Shown here: one piece after another, positions 43,990-54,059 of the stretch
Layout of the letters: each line of letters opens with the position of its first letter
Position numbering within the stretch: the first letter of the stretch is position 1
NCBI GenBank assembly: GCA_037954325.1
Contig: JBBMNZ010000029.1
Coordinates: forward strand, 12,478,501-12,542,500
Origin: Fistularia commersonii
Taxonomy: Eukaryota; Chordata; Actinopteri; Syngnathiformes; Fistulariidae
Direction: 5' to 3'
Length of the DNA stretch: 64,000 bases
Made by a program: the position numbers and the translations under genes
Notes under the pieces: generated by a model
Seen by the model: the letters and a program-made list of their open reading frames with translations, nothing else
Databases searched by the model: none
Told to the model about the DNA's origin: nothing

Positions 43990-44730
43990 AAATACTATCC
44001 TAAATCCAAATTTATTATTTGGATTACATATTTTATTACACATTTATAGGTATGTCACAGTAATATTAATTTAATAATAATTTCAAATAATTTAACACCA
44101 AATTTTGAGAATAAATAAAATAAATAAACACATACATTAGATAAATGCTTTAAAAAAAACAGGATATTTTCTCAATAAAAAAAAAAAAAAATGGTTTTGT
44201 GAAGTAAAACCTCATGATATGACCATCAACATTTTAAATTGTGTTTCAGATATTTATCTTCTCCAATGTCATAAATAATTTTAACTTCATAAGAGATGTC
44301 TGAGACTGATGTATTCCTTAACTTGAAAAAAAGACGACTGACCTCCACTGTTATGAAATGAAGTCGTTATTATAACAATCGAGAGTACAGTCTGGCTTTG
44401 GTTAATATATTATCTCTCCCTTAATCTAGGAGTAAACAAATGAAAATATAGGTACATGAATTAATAAATACATTTAACATTTAAAATTAACCTCTTAACA
44501 GCACCAGGAAGCAGGAAGGTGGAGGAAGGGCAGCAGATGGTATGCTAATTACTCAAAGTTTTAGACAGCAAGATTTTTATTCAGTGCCTTGTTGTTATAA
44601 TGAAGGTCTGGGGTTGCATTTGATTCAAATTTGCATGAAGCTAACTATGACGTATGGCTGGTCATATCATGTGTGCATACAACAAAATAAATATGTATGT
44701 CTTGGTCAGTGTGTATATATATATATATAT
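43990..44730. other. Intronic DNA without a recognised feature
   Basis: AT-rich; A runs at 44150 and 44178. Ends in a TA microsatellite (44713-44733). Confidence 0.5.
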
Positions 44731-44736
44731 ATAGAT

Positions 44737-44807
44737 GTATGTATGTTTGTACGTGTGTGTTTGGTTTGGTTTGGTTTGGTTTGGGTTGGGTTGGGTTGGG
44801 TTTTGGT

Positions 44808-44839
<32 letters not shown>

Positions 44840-44972
44840 AGGTTTAGGTTTAGGTTTAGGTTTTGGTTTTGGTTTTGGTTTTGATTTTGGTTTGGTTTGG
44901 TTTGGTTTGGTTTGGTTTGGTTTGATTTGGTTTGGTTTGGTTTGGTTTTGTTTTTGTTTTTTTTTTGTTTCA
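44737..44972. repeat. G/T-rich variant array: TTTGG, TTGGG, TTTTGG, TTTCGG, TTTAGG
   Basis: About 235 bp in which almost every base on the plus strand is G or T. The unit changes in blocks: TTTGG, then GGGTT (44783-44800), TTTTGG, TTTCGG, four or five TTTAGG, TTTTGG again and TTTGG again. The block 44783-44800 has four GGG runs with 2-base TT loops, a canonical G-quadruplex motif. Translation gives Phe-Gly repeats that are not a protein. Confidence 0.95.
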
Positions 44973-45094
44973 GACAATGCAGCTTGTGATAACGATGTAC
45001 GTCAACTCAGTGCCATTAAAACACTCACTGAACAATATTATCAAGAAAGTGATCTTTATCGTGGAATTAATATTTTGCCATTTATATCAAGATT

Positions 45095-45345
45095 ACGAAA
45101 ACAAAACTTCCCCGGGGTTGGGGAAGATGTTCTGCCCCAAGTGGAGGACTTCAGGTATCTCTGAGTCTTGTTCACAAGTGATGGAAGTATGTAGCGGGAC
45201 AGGTGGGTCGATGCGACGTCTGCAGCGATCCGGACTCTGTACCAGTCTGTCGTTGTGAAGAGGGAGCTGAACCAAAAGGCGGAAGCTCTCAATTTACTGG
45301 TCGAGCTACGTTCCCACCCTCACCTATGGTCACAAGCTATAGGTA
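45095..45345 (+). pseudogene. LINE RT C-terminal piece (Rex3/RTE-like)
   Basis: Blocks VLPQVEDFRYL (45130-45160), LFTSDGS-like, MRRLQRSGLCTSL-like/LYQSVVVKREL (45240) and FPPSPMVTSYR/TLTYGH (45320). This is the region after the RT palm of the abundant fish LINE whose 3' ends are at 12540 and 54690. Confidence 0.6.
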
Positions 45346-45379
45346 GTGACAGAAAGAATGAGATTCAGAAAGAATAAGA

Positions 45380-45690
45380 AAGTACAGCTGCCAGATGTGT
45401 GGAATGTGGGGAAACAAAAAGAATACTTTGAAGACTTAATGAATGAGGAAAATGAAAGAGGGCAAACAATAAAAGAGGTAACTATTGAATACAGCTAGTT
45501 TCAGGCAAGATGTTTGATTGATATAGAATATGAATGACAGTAGTTAGACAGTGGTGAGGTATACCGTAGGTGTGACAGGACTGGAGGTGCAACTGTATGA
45601 AGGACCTGCTCTGAAGCCTTTCTTTTTTCATGGATGTTCTGATAGATGAGGTTACATAGAAATCACCATGGACTATAGTGTTTGAAAATG
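45380..45690 (+). pseudogene. RTE LINE fragment with internal deletion
   Basis: KEYFEDLMNEENERG near 45420 (linker before RT), then jumps to TVVRYTVGVTGLEVQL (45555), EGPALKPFFF (45600) and KSPWTIVFENDI (45660), where the catalytic FADD is FEND. Same family as 38262-40437. Confidence 0.65.
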
Positions 45691-45694
45691 ACAT

Positions 45695-45860
45695 TCATAC
45701 ACACACACACACAGAAACACACACACACACACACACACAACACACACAGAAACACACACACACACAGACACACACACACAATATGTATATGTGTGTACAT
45801 AGAGATGTGTATATCTTATATACATATACACATCTCTACATACACATCTATATATACATA
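45695..45860. repeat. CA microsatellite followed by TATATACA-type repeat
   Basis: CA units with CAGAAACA interruptions (45700-45780), then irregular TATACACATCTC repeats. The same low-complexity sequence resumes at 46333-46361 and 47937-48040, on the far sides of two transposons. Confidence 0.9.
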
Positions 45861-46332
45861 TACCGTATTTTCCGCATTATAAGGCCCACCTAAAAGCCTT
45901 TCATCTTCTCAAAAAACTTGAAATCAATGAATTTAGAGGCTGTACTTCTTGGGGCTTTCGTTTTATGAAAAGCTTTGAACTGTGACAAATGGACTCGGAA
46001 ATGCATTGTTTTCAACGAAAGCAGCGCAAATACTGGTAAGAGCTACCGGTATATACGGCAGCATATTGTGAATATACTAACTTGTTTTGGGAGTGAACGG
46101 AGTTGTCAGAACGTTTGTTTCTATTCTATTAATAAAGTTGGACTGACTTATCTGACTGTTTTGTTGATGTTCCCTTTAGCGTAGCCCCATTTAGTGGATG
46201 CATAACACAACCCCAGCTGCTACTGTAGCTTCTATTATATGTGCCTTATATAGGATTTTTTCTTTTAAATGGGCCACTCATTGAAGGTGCGTCTTATAAT
46301 CCAGTGCGCCTTATGGTGTGGAAAATACGGTA
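45861..46332. mobile_element. MITE with CCGTATTTTCC ends
   Basis: The ends TACCGTATTTTCCGCATTAT and GTGTGGAAAATACGGTA are inverted repeats. Inside them, ATAAGGC...GCGCC-type blocks (TAAGGCCCACC and GTGCGCCTTAT) are also inverted. This end type is common in fish. About 472 bp, no gene. TA is at each border. Superfamily not assigned. Confidence 0.82.
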
Positions 46333-46361
46333 CTCATCTCTATATACTCATCTATATATAC

Positions 46362-47936
46362 CAGTGGCGGGCTGTGCATTTTACACCCAGGCCATCAGTG
46401 GTGCTCAGAATCAATCCACCCCCCAATAATTTTTATAGCTCTAAAAAAACATTTTATTATTCAGAAATGCAGTATAAAGAGGGGTGCATCGCAGATAGAT
46501 AACTTGTGTAGTGCTAAAATTCACCTGCAGGAGTGTATCACATGACAACAAAGGGATGCCCAACTCTGTACTCTTCCACTGACACCCCCTACGTGTAATC
46601 AATCGCACACCCCGTGGCTTTGTCCGGGGCACAGCCCGGCACCCCAAGTGCCCAAATTCCAAGAGTGTGTAAAACAAGTCTTTATAAGGAAATAAACCCG
46701 ACCATCGAGGCGATGGTATAAAATGACCGTGCCTCCTCGGCTTGGGGCCAGAACCTCCTCACCTGCACATCCACTGGACGCGTCTCAGCGGGTGTGCAGA
46801 GAGGGTGAACGATCCTCTCAGGGTGACATTCACTGTAGCCCGGGATATCTCTGGCCCGGGATATCTCGTAAGTGTATTTCCTGACTTTTCTTGCTTGATC
46901 AGCTACTGACCATTATGACGTTTTTCCCTGAATGAAATCTGAACACACTGAGACAAAGTCCGGTCCCGTGGCGAGAGCCACAAAAATGGACAGAAGCCAC
47001 AATAAATGCCTTGATAGCAAACAGCTGCAACACATAAAAACACCAATAATAACCTTATAAACTTTCAATATTATTAAGGCAAATAGCAGCATTTCACTCA
47101 TCAAAATTCTGATAATCTGTAGACAAATTCCATCCTCCTTCCTTTCCTCTAATAGAGTTCTATTATTCTGTTGCACATATTATTCATGCGCTTCGTCTCC
47201 AAGCACTCCCAGTAATACAATTTGCAGTGTACCTCGGAGCCTGTGTGCCAGGGGTACCGGTCATAGTTCGTGGCTTGAAAATGTCGGACAAATCCTTTTC
47301 CTGGTTGTGAAAGGTTCGCTTGCTTAGGAGTTACCTGACCTTTCTTTACTATGCCCAGCTTTTCTTCAAAACACCATCTAGAAAACAGCTTTAACTATAT
47401 ATTAGCAACTAAATCCGTTTCTTCTCCTCCTGCAGCCATTGTTGGTTGACAATACCGATATTAAACAAACAGAACTATATTTCTGTTCGCAGCTCGCTAG
47501 TATGCTTGTCCTCGCTAATACACTTGTCCACTCTCTGACTATGCAATAAGAGGGTGTGAATACGCTGACGTTGTTGTAGCCTGCTAGAAGGCTTTGATGT
47601 CGCCAACTCAAAATCTGATTGGTTGAAGCAACAGCGTCATCAACACTTATTTGTGTAAAGGACTTGCAGAACTGATTGTACATGCCCCCTCCGCAGGCAG
47701 ATTCCTTTGACTTTGACCCTGCCTGGCAACAGATTATGGCTGAAATGTGATTGGTTAATATGAAAATGTATGTCTGGAAGCAGCACAACCAGGAGAAAAG
47801 CTATGAAAGGAAGTGAACAGACCATTTGTAATTATTTAATAAGTATTCATGGATAAAATATAATAATGTTTGTGATTCAGATATATTTTTTTAGGCCAGC
47901 AGAGAAGGCCTTCAAGGCCCTGACGGCCCACCACTG
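46362..47936 (-). mobile_element. Non-autonomous hAT element, deletion derivative of the 9290-12528 family
   Basis: The ends CAGTGGCGGGCTGTG (46362) and CGGCCCACCACTG (47936) are inverted repeats, and an exact 8-bp duplication ATATATAC lies at 46354-46361 and 47937-47944. On the minus strand it has the same 5' leader, ATG and zinc-finger start as the longer copy, then joins near 47200 to the last codons and 3' region, omitting about 1.8 kb of catalytic core. This is a textbook internal-deletion derivative and could only move with a transposase supplied in trans. Confidence 0.95.
47195..47442 (-). pseudogene. hAT transposase N-terminal stub
   Basis: ATG at 47442 opens MAAGGEETDLVA, a stop follows shortly, and then come QPGKGFVRHFQATNYDRYPW and EVHCKLYYWECL, the TTF-type finger, where it fuses to the C-terminal KRMNNMCNRIIE tail. 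Codons for the catalytic and dimerisation domains are absent. Confidence 0.85.
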
Positions 47937-48040
47937 ATATATACACATGTACATATATACATCTGTATATACATATGCACATCTCTATATACTCATTTAT
48001 ATATGCATATACACTATATATACACACATCTATGTAGTTA
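47937..48040. repeat. TATATACA low-complexity DNA (right part of a split microsatellite)
   Basis: Continuation of the 45695-45860 repeat beyond the hAT insertion; starts with the ATATATAC duplication. Confidence 0.85.
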
Positions 48041-48224
48041 CACACTCTTCACCCCCCACCCTACCCCCACACACATAAATATCACTTACTTCCATATTTA
48101 TTACATGAGATTAGAAGAATTATTGTTGAAATCATCTTTTCATGACAACAGGACTTGAACTCGACCCACCCAAAACCCTGGCAGTTATATTTGAAAAGTC
48201 CCCACAGGTTGTTAGAACTCACGT

Positions 48225-48290
48225 TTCACCTCACGGATGAGAGGTGAAACGTCTTCAAGTGAAGACATTCAAATCTAGCTGCCACAACAA
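48225..48290. repeat. Interspersed repeat with GAGAGGTGAAACGTCTTCAA
   Basis: CTCACGGATGAGAGGTGAAAC, then GTCTTCAAGTGAAG and CTAGCTGCCACAACAAG. Related to 23230-23290. Confidence 0.6.
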
Positions 48291-48294
48291 GAAA

Positions 48295-49098
48295 ATTTCG
48301 ACAAGAATTCATGACGGAGAAAATCGACAGACATGAGATTCGAACAGTAATTTTTAACACTCATGGTATAAGTGGCTGGATTCCATTCCAAAATCTTTTT
48401 GTAAATCACAGCAGCAAAATGAGAAATTAATCTTCTGGAGGTCAAGAGGAAAAGACATTCAGGGGTTTTTAATTAACTGTTTGTTGAATGTGGCACCGCA
48501 GTACTGCTATCCTTCTCTAAATTAGTTTTCATGTCATCACTCTGTCTATAGTATTTTCTGTGGGGTAATGAATCATTTTGTTAATGCTTTTTGTAGGCCA
48601 TGTTAATGAAAAATCCATTTCATAATTAGAATTAATTAAGCTATGGCTTTCTGTCCATGAGACTTGAATGTGGCCACATTTCATTTCAAAAAGCATTGGC
48701 AAAAATTCCATCTGAAATAAGTCCTTTCTTCCCATGAGGCTGAGCTGTGCTCAAGGATGGTCAAGATAATTTGCAAGAGAAGACTGTCATTTCCAACAGC
48801 ATTGAGTAGTAACTCCCATGTGAGGGACTTCTGTGCAAACTGACATTAAAATCAAGTGGATGCAGAACACACTATTCTGATGTATCTCAAACAAGCCCCT
48901 AACATTATCTACCTTTTTTCTAACTTCAAGTGTTTTATTGGTCTCATCCTAATATCTGTATAATTGGTGTGATTCCTCATTCCTCTAATCTGCAATATGA
49001 GCCATTAAAAATATATGGAATTAAAAGACAGACAATCTTGCTGATCTTTTTGTTGTAGACAGTCTCTGTAGACATGGTGTGAACAGGAGAGAACTTAC
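48295..49098. other. Intronic DNA next to an exon
   Basis: No elements recognised; short open frame at 48529-48735 unremarkable. Confidence 0.5.
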
Positions 49099-49166
49099 CT
49101 CCATAATGAACTCTCTGTCACACTGTTGAGATTGAAGTCAAATAACTTGGTCAGCATCAGGATAAC
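49099..49166 (-). CDS. sorcs1: SorCS receptor exon (probable exon 2), start of VPS10 domain
   Basis: This 68-bp exon has a pyrimidine-rich acceptor ending CTGCAG and a donor GTAAGTTC. It encodes VILMLTKLFDFNLNSVTESS and LW, plus the first two bases of an arginine codon. The T-K-L-F/Y-D/x-N-L...S-V/I-T-E-S-S-L-W-R signature is the opening of the VPS10p domain in SorCS1-3. The large first exon with signal peptide and propeptide would lie to the right, beyond 64000. FNLxSVT is nearer my memory of SorCS3 while exon 4 is nearer SorCS1, so the paralogue is not certain. Confidence 0.92.
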
Positions 49167-49479
49167 CTGCAGAACAAGAAACCATTGTAACCAATCTGGA
49201 GCCGATATCCCAAGAGCAACTTCAGGAGCATTAATTCAGGCTTGATAAACAAAGAGCCCTAAATTAAAGATTTAGATAAATAAACCAATACATACAGAAA
49301 TAATCCTTTTTTTTAATGTGTTTTGATGAAGCTTTTCCCATGACCCGATCCCAGATAAGTGGTGGACAGGGAATTTGTTTTCTTCCAATCATATTTGTAG
49401 ATAGAGTTACTTCTACCTAGGTGTCTGTTTATTTCTTATATGTTCAGTAACTTAAGATTCAGTAACTTTTAAAGAGAGA

Positions 49480-50590
49480 ACAATTACCCCACTGACGGTC
49501 TCCTGAATGGAGAAATACGTACATATAACGCTCAGATAGCTCAGGAAGGTCAAGCTTCCTCAGAAGCTGCTGATTTACAATTTTACACTGGAGTCATCCA
49601 ATCTGTTATCTGCACATCCATGATTGTTTTATTTGGTTCAGCCACCAAATACGGCAGGAACAGATTGAAACCAAAAATCAGGATTGTGTAAAGTATCGTG
49701 GGGGCCACACCGCCCTCTTTTCATAACCTAGGCCAGGGGTCGGCAACCCGCGGCTCTGGAGCCGCATGCGGCTCTTTCATCTTTACACTGCGGCTCCGAG
49801 TGGCTTGGGAAAATAAATTATAAATATCTAATTTAACTGTATTTCATTTGTATTAATTCCTTTTTTTAACTTTTAGTTCTAAGTTGGGAGATTTTTGTGA
49901 TCTTGAAATATTAAATAAAATTATATTTATTATTTTTTGCCGCTCAAAATAACATCACACTCGCAGAAGCTGGTATATAAAGTCCTGATTTGCAGATGCC
50001 GTGCACAGAATTTCACGAGCAGAAGTTGCATAAACCAGGTAAAATATAAATTTATGAAGATATTTTGCAAATTTTTATTTTTGGTTCTTTTGGATTTTTT
50101 CCCGATTTATTTTTAAAATTCAGGTCAATGCTCCGCTACACGCTCTGAAAGCCCAAAGCTCAAAATGAGTTCATTACATAAATACATTTTTATTTTCTCT
50201 GTAATACTTTGTGAATTTCAGAAGCAACACACTACACACTTGTTTATACAAAGTGTAAAGGTAATAAAAAGCAATTTATACAGTAGTACCTTTATTTTAG
50301 ATGTCAATAAGTAATTGCGGCTTCCAGTGTTTTTTTTGTTTTTTTTTTTCTGAGGAAACCGGTTCCAAATGGCTCTTTGGGTGTAATGGGTTGCCCACCC
50401 CTGACCTAGGCTCTTGCAAAGTTTGGAACTTGGCATTAAACATCACTGCAGATCATTGCATCCTGAACACAGCATACTCTCTCTTCTCCCCTCTGGTAGT
50501 AGTTATACATCACTGCATCTCAGCACAACCAGACATAAGAACCCATTTTTCTAACAAGCCATCACTCTGCTAAATGCAAATTGTACAAAA
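49480..50590 (+). pseudogene. LINE C-terminal relic (L2/Rex1-like), split by a hAT element
   Basis: Left part: KLPQKLLIYNFTLESSNLLS-like frame at 49555-49620, then IVLFGSATKYGRNRLKPKI near 49630-49690. Right part after the insertion: KVWNLALNITADHCILNTAY (50425-50480), SLFSPLVVVIHHCISAQPD and THFSNKPSL. The order fits the end of L2/Rex1-type RT (the region after HMFYHSFI...ICWFG). Strongly decayed. Confidence 0.55.
49735..50403. mobile_element. Non-autonomous hAT element with GGCTC-rich ends
   Basis: Ends CAGGGGTCGGCAACCCGCGG and GGGTTGCCCACCCCTG are inverted, and an exact 8-bp duplication ACCTAGGC lies at 49727-49734 and 50404-50411. The subterminal GCGGCTC/GCCGCATGCGGCTCTTT motif is typical of a widespread vertebrate hAT group. 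No transposase frame. Confidence 0.95.
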
Positions 50591-50599
50591 GCTCTAACT

Positions 50600-51035
50600 G
50601 ATCATCACTTTATTTATCAAATTATTTTCCAAATTACCTCATCTTTGCAATATCTCAATGTCCACAAATGGATTATTACTTTGTTATTTAAACAGACATC
50701 ACACTTTGCACTCTGCACTCTGTGTTTCGTATTGTTTGCCTCCACATCCATATGAGGACTAACTGTGAAAGAGAACAAAATGTACTGCATATGTGAACAT
50801 AGCTGGTAATTAAAGCTGATTCAGATACTGAAAACTTGATACTGCTTTACATGGTGAGGCAACAGAGAAAAAAAAAAAACAATGTAAAACCAGTTCGGAC
50901 AATTATTTTTTTACTTACTCTGTTGAAGAACATGGTGACAATCATTTCCCCATATGCTGTACAGATGAAATTAAGTATGAGTCTTACATAATGAAATGGA
51001 AAATTATTCATTCATTCATTCATTTATAGTAATGC
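50600..51035. other. Intronic DNA without a recognised feature
   Basis: Nothing recognised. Ends in a TTCA tetranucleotide run (51007-51022). Confidence 0.5.
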
Positions 51036-51180
51036 AGCCTCGGGGCGGCACTTGCCAGTGTCTCCCCGAGCCTGCCTCTGGGGGGCATGGAACAGTGTCT
51101 CCCTAATCCAGTCCCAAGCCTGCATAAATGCAGAGGGTTGCATCCGGAAGGGCATCCGGCGTAAAACCTTTGCCAAAACC

Positions 51181-51288
51181 TTCTTCTTCTTCTTTCGACT
51201 TTTCCCTTCGGGGCTATGGCGAATCAATTTTCTCCATCTAACCCTATTCTCTGTACCTTCCTCTCCCACACCAACTACCTTCATATCC
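51181..51288 (-). mobile_element. RTE 3' tail inserted antisense into another RTE leader
   Basis: The reverse complement reads GGATATGAAGGTAGTTGGTG ... CCCGAAGGGAAAAGTCG and ends in a GAA repeat. This is the 3' end of the same LINE family. It is flanked by TAAAAC(C/T)TTTGCCAAAACC at 51162-51180 and 51289-51307, a 19-bp duplication with one mismatch. It is a 108-bp, extremely 5'-truncated insertion. Confidence 0.92.
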
Positions 51289-51422
51289 TAAAACTTTTGC
51301 CAAAACCAAACACTCGAATCAACCATAATATCCAGATCATAGGGGATCAGTCGAGGACCGGGTAAACAACGACCGCCATTGGTACTGATGACCTACAGGG
51401 TACCAGCGGAAACTGGGCTTCT

Positions 51423-52073
51423 GTGGGTCGAAGAACAAGAAGAGGAGGAGGGCGTGTTCGGAAGCAGAGAGAGAGGAGGAAAGGAAAGAGCCTAGTACTG
51501 AGAGTAGGGACTTTGAATATTGGGACTATGACAGGAAAAGGTATAGAGCTGGTCGACATGATGCAGAGAAGGAAGATGGATATACTGCGTGTCCAGGAGA
51601 CCAGGTGGAAAGGTACTAAGGACAGAAGCTTTGGAGCAGGCTTTAAGTTGTACTATCATGGTACAAACAAGAAGAGAAATGGAGTAGGAGTTATCTTGAA
51701 GGAGGAATTTGTCAGTAACGCTCTGGAGGTGAAAAGAATGTCAGATAGACTTATGAGTCTGAAATTGGAAATTGAAAGTGAGATGTTCAATGTTGTTAGT
51801 GGATATGCCTCGCTGGTGGGATTTGAATTTGAAGAGAAGGAGAACTTCTGGAATGAGTTAGATGAAGAGATGCAGAATATCCCCAGAGATGAGAGAGTGG
51901 TAATTGGTGCAGACTTCAATGGACATGTTGGTGAAGTCAATAGAAGGGATGAAGAAGTGATGGGCAGACTTGGTAAACAGGATAGGAATGCAGAGGGACA
52001 AATGGTGGTAGATTTTGCAAAAAGGATTAAAATGGCTGTAATGAACTTTTCTTTTTTTTTTTTTTTCCAGTAA
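51423..52073 (+). pseudogene. RTE LINE endonuclease domain
   Basis: A 216-codon open frame with the apurinic-endonuclease series VGTLNIGTMTGKGIELVDMM, ILRVQETRWKG (catalytic Glu), YYHGTNKKRNGVGVILKEEF, VVSGYASLVGFEFEE and VVIGADFNGHVGE (Asp and Asn kept), then DFAKRIKMAVMN. It resembles CFDP2/BovB endonucleases. A poly-T run (52052-52067) cuts it where the last endonuclease strand should follow (the expected DH motif is gone). Confidence 0.85.
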
Positions 52074-52079
52074 AGGCAG

Positions 52080-54050
52080 GAACGTAGGGTAACTTATAAG
52101 AGCGGAGGAAGGAGCACCCAGGTAGACTGCATCTTGTATAGACAAGGTAACCTGACAAAGTGACTGCAAAGTAGTTGTAGGTGACAGTGTAGCCAGACAG
52201 TATAGCATAATGGTTTGTAGGATGACTCTAGTGACAAGGAAGATCAAGAGGAAAAAGTGGTGGAAGCTGAAAAGGGAGAAGTGTTGTATGGTCTTCAGGG
52301 AGGAATTGAGGCTCTGGGTGGTCAGGGAGAGCCTCCAGATGATAGGACAACTACACCAGTGTTATCAGGGAGACAGGTAGGAGAGTACTGGATGTGTCAT
52401 CTAGATGGAAAGTAGATAAAGAGACTTGGTGGTGGAATGAGGAAGTGCAGGAGTAGATACAGAGAAAGTGGTTAGCAAAGAAGAGAATGAAGAGAACAGA
52501 CAGGAGTACAGGGGGATACACCGTAAGGTAAAGATAGAAGTAGCAAAGGCAAAACAAAGGGCGTGCGATTACCTGTATGCTCGGTTGGACATTAAGGAGG
52601 GAGAGAATGATCAATACAGGTTGGCGAAACAGAGAGATAAAGATGGAAAGGATGTACAACAGGTCCGGGTGATTAAGGATAGAGAGGGAAATGTATTGAC
52701 AGATGCTAGAAGAGTGATAGGAGGATGGAAAGAGAACTTTGAAGAGCAATGAATGTTGAAAATGAAAGAGAGGCAAGGTCAGAAGACGTGACTATTGTAG
52801 ACCACAAAATAGCACGAATTTGAAAAGTGAAGTGAGGACGGCATTGAAGAGGATGGAGAGTGGAAAGGCAGTTGGTTCTGACGATATAAATGTGGAGGTG
52901 TGGAAGTGTCTAGGAGAGGCAGGGGTAGAGTTTCTGGCTCAATTATTCAACATTATTCACTCTCAGAGAGTGTGAAGATGCCTGAAGAATGGAGACAAAG
53001 TGTGATGGTGCCTAATTTTAAGAATAAGGGGGGGTATTCAGAATTGCGGCAACTATAGAGGGATAAAGTTGATGATCCATAGAATGAAGTTATGGGAGAG
53101 AGTAGTAGTAACCAGACTGAGAGCAGAGGTCAGTATTTGTGAACAGCAGTATGGCTTCATGCCTAGAAAGAGTACTACAGATGCAGTATTTGCTTTGAGA
53201 ATGCTAACAGAGAGGTATAGAGAAGGCCAGAGGGAGCAGCATTGTGTGTTTGTAGAGCTCGAAAAAGCATATGACAGGGTGCCAAGAGAGGAGCTCTGGT
53301 ATTGTATGAGGAAATCTGGAATGGTAGAGAAGTATGTTGAACTGGTGCAGGACATGTATGCTAGATGTGAGACAGTGGTACGGTGTGCTGTAGGAGTAAC
53401 AGAGAAGTTCAAAGTGGAGGTGGGTCTCCATCAGGGATCAGCTCTGAGCCCCTTCTTGTTTGCACCGGTGACGGACAGGCTGACAGATGAGGTAAGGCAG
53501 GAATCTCCATTGACCATGATGTTTGCAGATGACAAACAACACTTTGTAGTAGTGAGCAGAAAACAGGTAGAGGAAAATCTAGAGAGGTGGAGGAATGCTC
53601 TGGAAAGGAGAGGAATGAAAGTTTGTCGCAGCAAGACAAAATATATGTGCGTGAATGAGAGGAACTCGGGTGGAACGGTGAGGCTACAGGGAGAGGAGAT
53701 CAAGAAGCCAGAGGATTTTAGGCACTTGGGGTCAACAGTTCAGAGCAGCGGAGAGTGTGGAAAAGAGGGGAAGAGACGGGTCCAAGCAGGTTGGAATGGG
53801 TGGATAAAAGTGTCAGGGGTACTATGTGATAGAAGACTATCAGCCAGAATAAAAGGAAAGGTGTACAAGACAGTGGTGAGACCAGCGATGATGTATGGAC
53901 TAGAAACTGTTACAATGACCAAAAGACAGCAGGCAGAACTAGAGATTGCAGAGATAAAGATGTTGAGGTTTTCTTTGGGAGTGACCAGGATGGATAGGAT
54001 CAGGAATGAGTCCATCAGTGAAACAGCATATGTTAGATGTTTTGGTAACT
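52080..54050 (+). pseudogene. RTE LINE linker and reverse transcriptase
   Basis: Broken linker frames (52468-52752: QEYRGIHRKVKIEVAKAKQR, LYARLDIKEGENDQYRLAKQ) precede an open RT frame at 53069-54106. It shows MKLWERVVVTRLRAEVSICE, MPRKSTTDAVFALRMLTERY, HCVFVELEKAYDRVPREELW (one of the usual Asp positions is Glu), VGLHQGSALSPFLF, SPLTMMFADDKQHFVV (FADD kept), SKTKYMCVNERN and LRFSLGVTRMDRIRNES. The 3' coding end is replaced by unrelated DNA at about 54048. Confidence 0.85.
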
Positions 54051-54059
54051 TCTGGAACA

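Larger units (their letters stand above)
36229..49098 (-). other. sorcs1: sorcs1 intron (12.9 kb) between probable exons 2 and 3
   Basis: The intron begins GTAAGTTC at 49098 on the minus strand and ends TTTCAG at 36229. It contains RTE, hAT and Rex3-like elements and the G/T-rich tract. Confidence 0.85.
51040..54050 (+). mobile_element. RTE-type LINE, long copy lacking its 3' end
   Basis: The 5' leader (CGGGGCGGCACTTGCCAG, AGGGTTGCATCCGGAAGGGC, CCGGCGTAAAACC) carries a nested insertion (51181-51288). The leader is followed by a long endonuclease frame and RT, ending abruptly near 54050 inside the C-terminus. At about 3 kb this is the most complete RTE copy in the window. Confidence 0.85.

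Noticed and set aside
44835..44862. TTTAGG repeats as an interstitial telomere
   Set aside because: Vertebrate telomeres are TTAGGG. This is one variant block of a larger TTTGG-type array.
44966..44990. TTTTTTTGTTTCAG as a plus-strand splice acceptor
   Set aside because: It follows from the T/G-rich array, and no plus-strand exon follows; the sequence downstream is LINE.
44645..45164. Open frames with Phe-Gly or Lys-Pro repeats that resemble nucleoporin or proline-rich proteins
   Set aside because: They are the G/T array read on each strand. There is no gene structure.
51423..52073. 216-codon endonuclease frame as a host CFDP2-like gene
   Set aside because: It is embedded in an RTE leader-endonuclease-RT array and is cut before its last motif.
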